Of a DNA stretch of 5,733 nucleotides, positions 5,561-5,733 are shown piece after piece. A program made the position numbers and the translations under genes. The notes beneath the pieces were generated by a model. It worked only from the letters and a program-made list of their open reading frames with translations. It searched no databases and was not told the DNA's origin. The stretch's first letter is position 1, and the number at the start of each line of letters is the position of its first letter. Origin of the DNA: Chthoniobacterales bacterium (lineage in GTDB: Bacteria; Verrucomicrobiota; Verrucomicrobiia; Chthoniobacterales; UBA10450); the NCBI GenBank assembly GCA_013695905.1, contig JACCZQ010000195.1, positions 1 to 5,733 of the forward strand. Reading direction: 5' to 3'.

Positions 5561-5733
5561 GGCGGAGTGGCTGGGCACCACCAGCACGGGGCAGGCGGCG
5601 AGGCGCACCAGCTTCTCGGCGGTGCTGCCGAGGAGGACGTGCTGCAGGCCGGTATGCCCGTGCGTGGAGGTGATGACGAGATCGATGTCCCCGGTCCTCG
5701 TCTCCGCCGCGAGGACTTCCGCGGGAATACCGA
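5558..5733 (-). CDS. universal stress protein (UspA family), C-terminal part
   Basis: Only the last 57 codons are in the window; the 5' end lies beyond position 5733. The visible residues read through DIDLVITSTHGHTGLQHVLL and GSTAEKLVRLAACPVLVVP to a TAA stop at 5560-5558. This is the classic C-terminal half of a UspA domain. The nucleotide-binding loop G-x2-G-x9-G-(S/T) is present as STHG, nine residues, then GS, with Ser in place of the first Gly as in many family members. LAACPVLVVP is the final beta strand. A typical member has ~140-160 residues, so more than half is missing, and a tandem-domain protein cannot be excluded. Members are cytosolic, often ATP-binding, and induced by stress; the specific role is unknown. 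It is on the same strand as sufS but 328 bp away, with a palindromic element between, so it is probably a separate transcription unit. Confidence 0.93.
   Translation of the reverse strand, partial: GIPAEVLAAETRTGDIDLVITSTHGHTGLQHVLLGSTAEKLVRLAACPVLVVPSHSA

Overview
The window is about 60% G+C or higher. It comes from a bacterial chromosome and holds only cellular genes, with no phage, transposase or CRISPR sequence. Three things fit Verrucomicrobiota (Opitutales or Chthoniobacterales type): the long secreted Ala/Pro-rich coiled-coil/TPR protein, the SufS–SufU pair, and two palindromic intergenic repeats whose style I associate from memory with that phylum. I would not assign it more finely without a search.

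Layout from left to right. Positions 1-40 hold a small hairpin. A DUF2071/YqjF-like gene (41-757, minus) follows. The 67 bp gap before the next gene (758-824) is almost filled by a 58 bp inverted repeat (760-817) that ends 2 bp from the DUF2071 start codon. A 732-residue exported coiled-coil/TPR protein (825-3023, minus) comes next. A 138 bp divergent spacer carries a good promoter for a plus-strand tRNA-His(GTG) at 3162-3234. A 295 bp stretch (3235-3529) has no gene I can support. sufU (3530-3991) and sufS (3988-5229), both minus, overlap by ATGA in the order sufS then sufU, and are the cysteine desulfurase and sulfur-acceptor pair of Fe-S cluster assembly. A 328 bp gap (5230-5557) contains a possible sufS promoter, a possible frame-broken gene remnant, and a ~100 bp nested palindromic element inside a 10 bp direct repeat. 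The 3' part of a UspA-like universal stress protein (5558 to the window edge, minus) closes the window.

The only clearly co-functional genes are sufS and sufU: SufS takes sulfur from cysteine as a persulfide and the zinc-binding SufU accepts it. SufBCD is not in the window. The other genes look like independent housekeeping or hypothetical units. I see no convincing new multi-gene system. The least explained structures are the two intergenic palindromic elements, in particular the one beside the DUF2071 start, whose two arms differ by a compensatory pair of changes.
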